A stretch of DNA of 8,115 nucleotides from Anaerolineae bacterium (lineage in GTDB: Bacteria > Chloroflexota > Anaerolineae > B4-G1 > DUEL01). Made by a program: the position numbers and the translations under genes. Under the pieces are notes generated by a model. It saw only the letters and a program-made list of their open reading frames with translations, had not been told where the DNA came from and did no database searches. The stretch covers positions 1-8,115 of the forward strand of contig JAOZPF010000130.1 in the NCBI GenBank assembly GCA_029932895.1, written 5' to 3'. The first letter of the stretch is position 1, and each line of letters begins with the position of its first letter. Positions 5,395 to 8,115 of the stretch are shown in pieces.

Positions 5395-6779
5395 CAGTCG
5401 GCTCCTCTCGGCTCACCCCACTGCTGGGTCTCGGCCGCGCGCCGGCGCAGCGTAGAGGGCAGGACCTGCAGGGCATTGCGGTACTTGGCGACCGTGCGCC
5501 GCGAGACACGGTAACCGCGCTCTGCCAGTGCTATGGCGATCTCCCTGTCACTCATTGGCCGGTCCTCCTGAGCGATGATCTCTTTGATAGCCTCCTTGAC
5601 GGCAGTAGAGCGGTCGAAAAAGTCGGCGAGGGGCATAATCTGACCATTTGGCAACTGAACAAGCTTGTCAGCCACCGCCCGGCTGACGGTCGATTCGTGC
5701 ACGCCCATCATCCAGGCCAACTGGGCGCGGGTAAGAGGTCGGAGAAAACGGCGTCCACGGGCCAGGAATGGCTGCTGATAATCGACGAGATACTCTGCCA
5801 GGCGACGGAGCGTCCGCCAGCGCTGCTCGAGGCTCCTGATAAGCAGCCGCGCCCTGGTGTAGAGAGCGCCCCATTGCTCCCATTCCTGCCCGATGAGTGA
5901 CCTGGTCGCCTCTACGAGGGAGGGGCTGATCCGCAAGGGGTAGGCATGCTCCCCCGGCAGCTCGATCTCGTACACGATGCCGGCAGGGGTGTGACGACCG
6001 CGGATGATGATGTCCGGCCGCAGCCGCGCCCGATCCTCCTCCGGCGGAGCAGGGAGGCCGGCCCGGTAGGCGTGAGCCGGGTATGGGTTGAGGTTATCCC
6101 GGATGAATTGCAGCGCCTCCTGAACCTGTTCCACCGTCGCCCCTACAGCGCGGGCGATCTCGGCAGGCGCGCGCCGCCCCAACAGGTTCCACCTTTCGGC
6201 GATGAGGGTCTCGGCCAACTCCTGCCTGACCCCACGCTGGCGCAGGTGGTCAAGCTGGATCAACAGACATTCACGGGCATCTCTGGCTCCGATGCCCACC
6301 GGGTCCAGTTTCTGCACAACGGCGAGCACCATTTCCACCCGGTCCTGCTCCACACCGAGACGGGAAGCCACCTGGTCGAGGTCGCAGCGCAAAAAGCCGT
6401 GGTGGTCCAAATTGCCGATCAAGTCCGCCGCGATCGGCAGGTCCCGGTGAGACAAGTACAGCCGCGCCTGCCGCAGGAGGGCTTCTGCCAGCGTCTCCCT
6501 AGCTGCCAGCCGGGAGACAGGGTCATCGCCCGCCGCGACCGGCTCTGCCCGGGCCGCCGGGCCGTCTGGGGGAGTGGAGGAGACGCAACGGCAGGCAGAG
6601 AGGGGCTGACCACAGCGCGGGCAGCGTTTGACCTCGACCAGTTCCAGGACCGGGTTCTCGGCCACCTCGCGGGCGATGGTCTGCTCTAGCTCTGCCGCGG
6701 AGAGCTGGAGCACCTGACCGGCCACAACCAACTGCGGCGTGACGGACGGGCGCTGTTGGAGGAGCGGGGCCAGTTTCAT
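5394..6779 (-). CDS. rpoN: RNA polymerase sigma-54 factor RpoN
   Basis: 461 residues from ATG 6779. Region I is about 1-50 (SVTPQLVVAGQVLQLSAAEL, then AENPVLEL), the glutamine/leucine-rich segment that contacts the activator. Region II carries an unusual CPRCGQPLSACRC (53-65). The core-binding domain is about 90-270 (for example 'LIGNLDHHGFL', 'KLDPVGIGARDARECLLIQL'). The DNA-binding HTH is about 349-375 (LTRAQLAWMMGVHESTVSRA) and the RpoN box is SRRTVAKYRN (426-435), a close match to the canonical ARRTVAKYRE. The start at 6779 is chosen because region I begins there; the frame continues upstream to GTG 6905 but that stretch has no sigma-54 similarity. It recognises -24/-12 promoters and requires an activator such as the one encoded immediately downstream with TGATG overlap. 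Identification is firm. Confidence 0.96.
   Translation of the reverse strand: MKLAPLLQQRPSVTPQLVVAGQVLQLSAAELEQTIAREVAENPVLELVEVKRCPRCGQPLSACRCVSSTPPDGPAARAEPVAAGDDPVSRLAARETLAEALLRQARLYLSHRDLPIAADLIGNLDHHGFLRCDLDQVASRLGVEQDRVEMVLAVVQKLDPVGIGARDARECLLIQLDHLRQRGVRQELAETLIAERWNLLGRRAPAEIARAVGATVEQVQEALQFIRDNLNPYPAHAYRAGLPAPPEEDRARLRPDIIIRGRHTPAGIVYEIELPGEHAYPLRISPSLVEATRSLIGQEWEQWGALYTRARLLIRSLEQRWRTLRRLAEYLVDYQQPFLARGRRFLRPLTRAQLAWMMGVHESTVSRAVADKLVQLPNGQIMPLADFFDRSTAVKEAIKEIIAQEDRPMSDREIAIALAERGYRVSRRTVAKYRNALQVLPSTLRRRAAETQQWGEPRGAD
5402..5409 (-). promoter_or_regulatory. Ribosome binding site of the activator gene inside rpoN
   Basis: GAGAGGAG on the minus strand lies seven bases before the ATG at 5394 and within the last codons of rpoN. 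It supports this start and allows coupled but independent initiation. Confidence 0.6.
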
Positions 6780-6814
6780 GGCGAGCCCCCGTGGCCCCAA
6801 GGGACATGGCAATA

Positions 6815-6833
6815 TCCCGCGCCGCCCGCGGGA
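6815..6833 (-). other. Hairpin in the rpoN leader
   Basis: TCCCGCG and CGCGGGA are perfect 7-bp arms around a 5-base loop, 35 bases upstream of the rpoN ATG. It would be a stable RNA stem in the leader and might modulate translation, but in GC-rich DNA a stem of this size can arise by chance. Confidence 0.3.
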
Positions 6834-6920
6834 GAGGAAACGCAGACAACGCCACACCAGCTCGCCGCCGCTCCACAGAAGCGGCACGAGCCAGAGTGGA
6901 CACACCTGGCAACGCCGGGC

Positions 6921-6949
6921 AGTATCGTTGACTTCATCGACTTTTCCAA
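6921..6949 (-). promoter_or_regulatory. Sigma-70-like promoter candidate for rpoN
   Basis: The minus strand has TTGGAA (6949-6944), a 17-base spacer, then GATACT (6926-6921). Each hexamer matches four of six consensus positions with ideal spacing. The start would be near 6914, about 135 bases before the rpoN ATG. It would provide basal rpoN-activator expression. Confidence 0.4.
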
Positions 6950-6975
6950 TGCTGGTTCTTTGGACCCCGGCCCGT

Positions 6976-6994
6976 GGCAGGCAACTCGCCTGCC
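6976..6994 (-). terminator. Hairpin just after the C25/DUF11 gene, possible weak terminator
   Basis: GGCAGGC and GCCTGCC are perfect 7-bp arms with a 5-base loop, starting 12 bases after the TAA at 7007-7009. No U-run follows on the minus strand, so intrinsic termination would be weak. The same bases form the sigma-54-like element described separately; the two readings compete or coexist. Confidence 0.3.
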
Positions 6995-6995
6995 A
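6980..6995 (-). promoter_or_regulatory. Sigma-54-like element upstream of rpoN, within a hairpin
   Basis: The minus strand reads TGGCAGGCGAGTTGCC: TGGCA and TTGC are present with GG (6994-6993) and GC (6982-6981) 12 bases apart, as in -24/-12 promoters, though the -24 box ends in G rather than C. The predicted start is near 6969. If real, rpoN and its activator would be autoregulated. Confidence 0.45.
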
Positions 6996-7006
6996 TCAAG
7001 ATAAGT

Positions 7007-8115
7007 TTATTTTAGCATATTCTCGGCTCCAGGGGAAGAAGGGAACATTTCGTGGTGCGCCACAACGAGGGGCAGAAACAACCGGTACCCCACCCGAGTA
7101 TCCAGCCTGGCGACATTGTTGTCCAGCACCCACTCCACACTCTCCGTAGTGATGGCGGCGATGTCCGACACCAGCCCGGAACCAGCCGAGGGCAACACGA
7201 TGGTTACCGTGACGACACCTCTTTGACCAGGTTCCAGGTCTCCAAGCTCCCATACCAGGGTGGAAGACGCCTGGACGGAGCCGGGGGGCATCGCCTGGAT
7301 TGAGCCGGGGGACACGCCCCCGGCATTCAAGGTGTTGCTGACGACGACTCCGCTCGCCGGCGCGCTGCTGACGTTGGAATAGACGAGGGTGTAAGTCACA
7401 GCAGCGCCAGCGGTTATTCTCTCCGGCCCCACCACGCGGACCGCGAGGTCGGAGACAGCAACACGGATCGGAGGAGAGATAGCAACATTATCCCCCCGGT
7501 CGGCCTCGACAGCGCTGCTGCCGATGCTGGCCGTGTTGGTGAACACTCCCACGAAATCGGGGCCGACGACCGCTGTGACGGTGATGACACCTCCCGCCCC
7601 CGCGACCAGGTCGGCCACGTTCCACACAAAGCGGCTCCCCGGCTGGAGGGTCACCTCAGCCCCAGAAGAGGCGACGGTGGGGCTGACCAGGGCGGCGGGC
7701 AGCACGTCGCTGATGACGACGTGGTGGGCAGTAGCCGGGCCGTCGTTGCTGTAGACCAACGTATAGGTGATCCTATCCCCTGGCTGCAACACACCCCGCG
7801 GTTCGACCGACATGGCGAGCCCCTGCTCCGCCGGGAGTACGTTCAGGGCCAGGGCCGGGTCGCCAAAGAGCAGGTAGGTATCGATCTGGTCCCGGTAACC
7901 CCCTGTGTTGGCGTACAGGTAGAACTTGGCCGCCGTCGTGGCCGGCCCAAGACGAACGACATCGTCATCAAAGAGCGCCGCGAACAGCCCCCGGTTCAGG
8001 TAATCATGGGCAGCGGCGAGGCCCAACCCGGTGGGTGCCCAGTCCGCAACCCCGCCCCTATCCGGCGCGCGGACGAGAGCCTCGGCCCGGGAGGAATCGG
8101 CGTCGCCAGGGGCAC
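7007..8115 (-). CDS. C25-family (gingipain-like) peptidase protein with two DUF11 repeats, C-terminal part
   Basis: The frame runs in from beyond the window edge; about 368 C-terminal residues are visible. The first part ('GGVADWAPTGLGLAAAHDYL', later 'YRDQIDTYLLFGDPAL') resembles the region after the catalytic cysteine of C25 peptidases; the catalytic residues would be outside the window and cannot be checked. Two DUF11-type beta-sandwich repeats follow, at about 7825-7466 (PGDRITYTLVYSNDGPATA) and 7459-7097 (AGAAVTYTLVYSNVSSAPA). Near the end YRLFLPLVV (7087-7061) resembles a hydrophobic C-terminal tail I recall from secreted Chloroflexota proteins. It is probably a secreted or surface-attached protein. 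The TTG at 8026 is internal, not a start. It lies 227 bases upstream of rpoN on the same strand; a functional link to the downstream genes is not indicated. Confidence 0.8.
   Translation of the reverse strand, partial: APGDADSSRAEALVRAPDRGGVADWAPTGLGLAAAHDYLNRGLFAALFDDDVVRLGPATTAAKFYLYANTGGYRDQIDTYLLFGDPALALNVLPAEQGLAMSVEPRGVLQPGDRITYTLVYSNDGPATAHHVVISDVLPAALVSPTVASSGAEVTLQPGSRFVWNVADLVAGAGGVITVTAVVGPDFVGVFTNTASIGSSAVEADRGDNVAISPPIRVAVSDLAVRVVGPERITAGAAVTYTLVYSNVSSAPASGVVVSNTLNAGGVSPGSIQAMPPGSVQASSTLVWELGDLEPGQRGVVTVTIVLPSAGSGLVSDIAAITTESVEWVLDNNVARLDTRVGYRLFLPLVVAHHEMFPSSPGAENMLK

Noticed and set aside
6780..6905. N-terminal extension of RpoN from GTG 6905
   Set aside because: Sigma-54 region I begins at the ATG at 6779. 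The extension is arginine/leucine-rich with no sigma-54 similarity and corresponds to leader DNA carrying a hairpin.
7007..8115. C25 peptidase as an effector partner of the NACHT protein
   Set aside because: C25 belongs to the same clan as caspase-like effectors, but this protein looks secreted, with DUF11 repeats and a hydrophobic tail. It is separated by its own regulatory region from rpoN, and its catalytic part is not visible.

Overview
The window is high-GC DNA in which every gene I can support lies on the minus strand, so the genes are described from high to low coordinates. The likely host is a member of the Chloroflexota (Anaerolineae-like). This rests on a secreted C25-peptidase/DUF11 protein ending in a short 'FLPLVV'-type hydrophobic tail, a long NACHT-TPR protein and the overall coding style. 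It is an inference and no marker gene confirms it.

Layout. (1) 8115-7007: the C-terminal part of a secreted C25 (gingipain-like) peptidase-family protein with two DUF11 repeats, cut by the window edge. (2) 7006-6780: an intergenic region with a sigma-54-like -24/-12 element buried in a hairpin, a sigma-70-like promoter and a leader hairpin. (3) 6779-5394: rpoN, the sigma-54 factor. (4) 5394-4024: an NtrC-type sigma-54 activator (receiver, AAA+, Fis HTH) whose start overlaps the rpoN stop. (5) 4023-3727: a dense regulatory region with a terminator-like inverted repeat, a purine-rich tract, a 16-bp inverted repeat suited to an enhancer site, and a near-perfect sigma-54 promoter. (6) 3726-3412: a 104-residue protein with two predicted membrane segments. 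(7) 3415-1 and beyond: a very large NACHT-family NTPase with at least 19 TPR repeats. Its reading frame is open to the window edge and it overlaps the membrane-protein gene by ATGA.

How it may work together. The sequence suggests a self-contained regulatory cassette. Sigma-54 and its own activator are encoded together, directly upstream of a sigma-54 promoter whose transcript would encode a small membrane protein and a STAND-class NTPase with a TPR sensor array. NACHT-TPR proteins act elsewhere as signal-sensing switches, including in antiphage defence. A small membrane protein coupled to an effector-less NACHT protein resembles a split sensor/effector pair. The genes and the promoter are read directly from sequence; the circuit and any defence role are inference.
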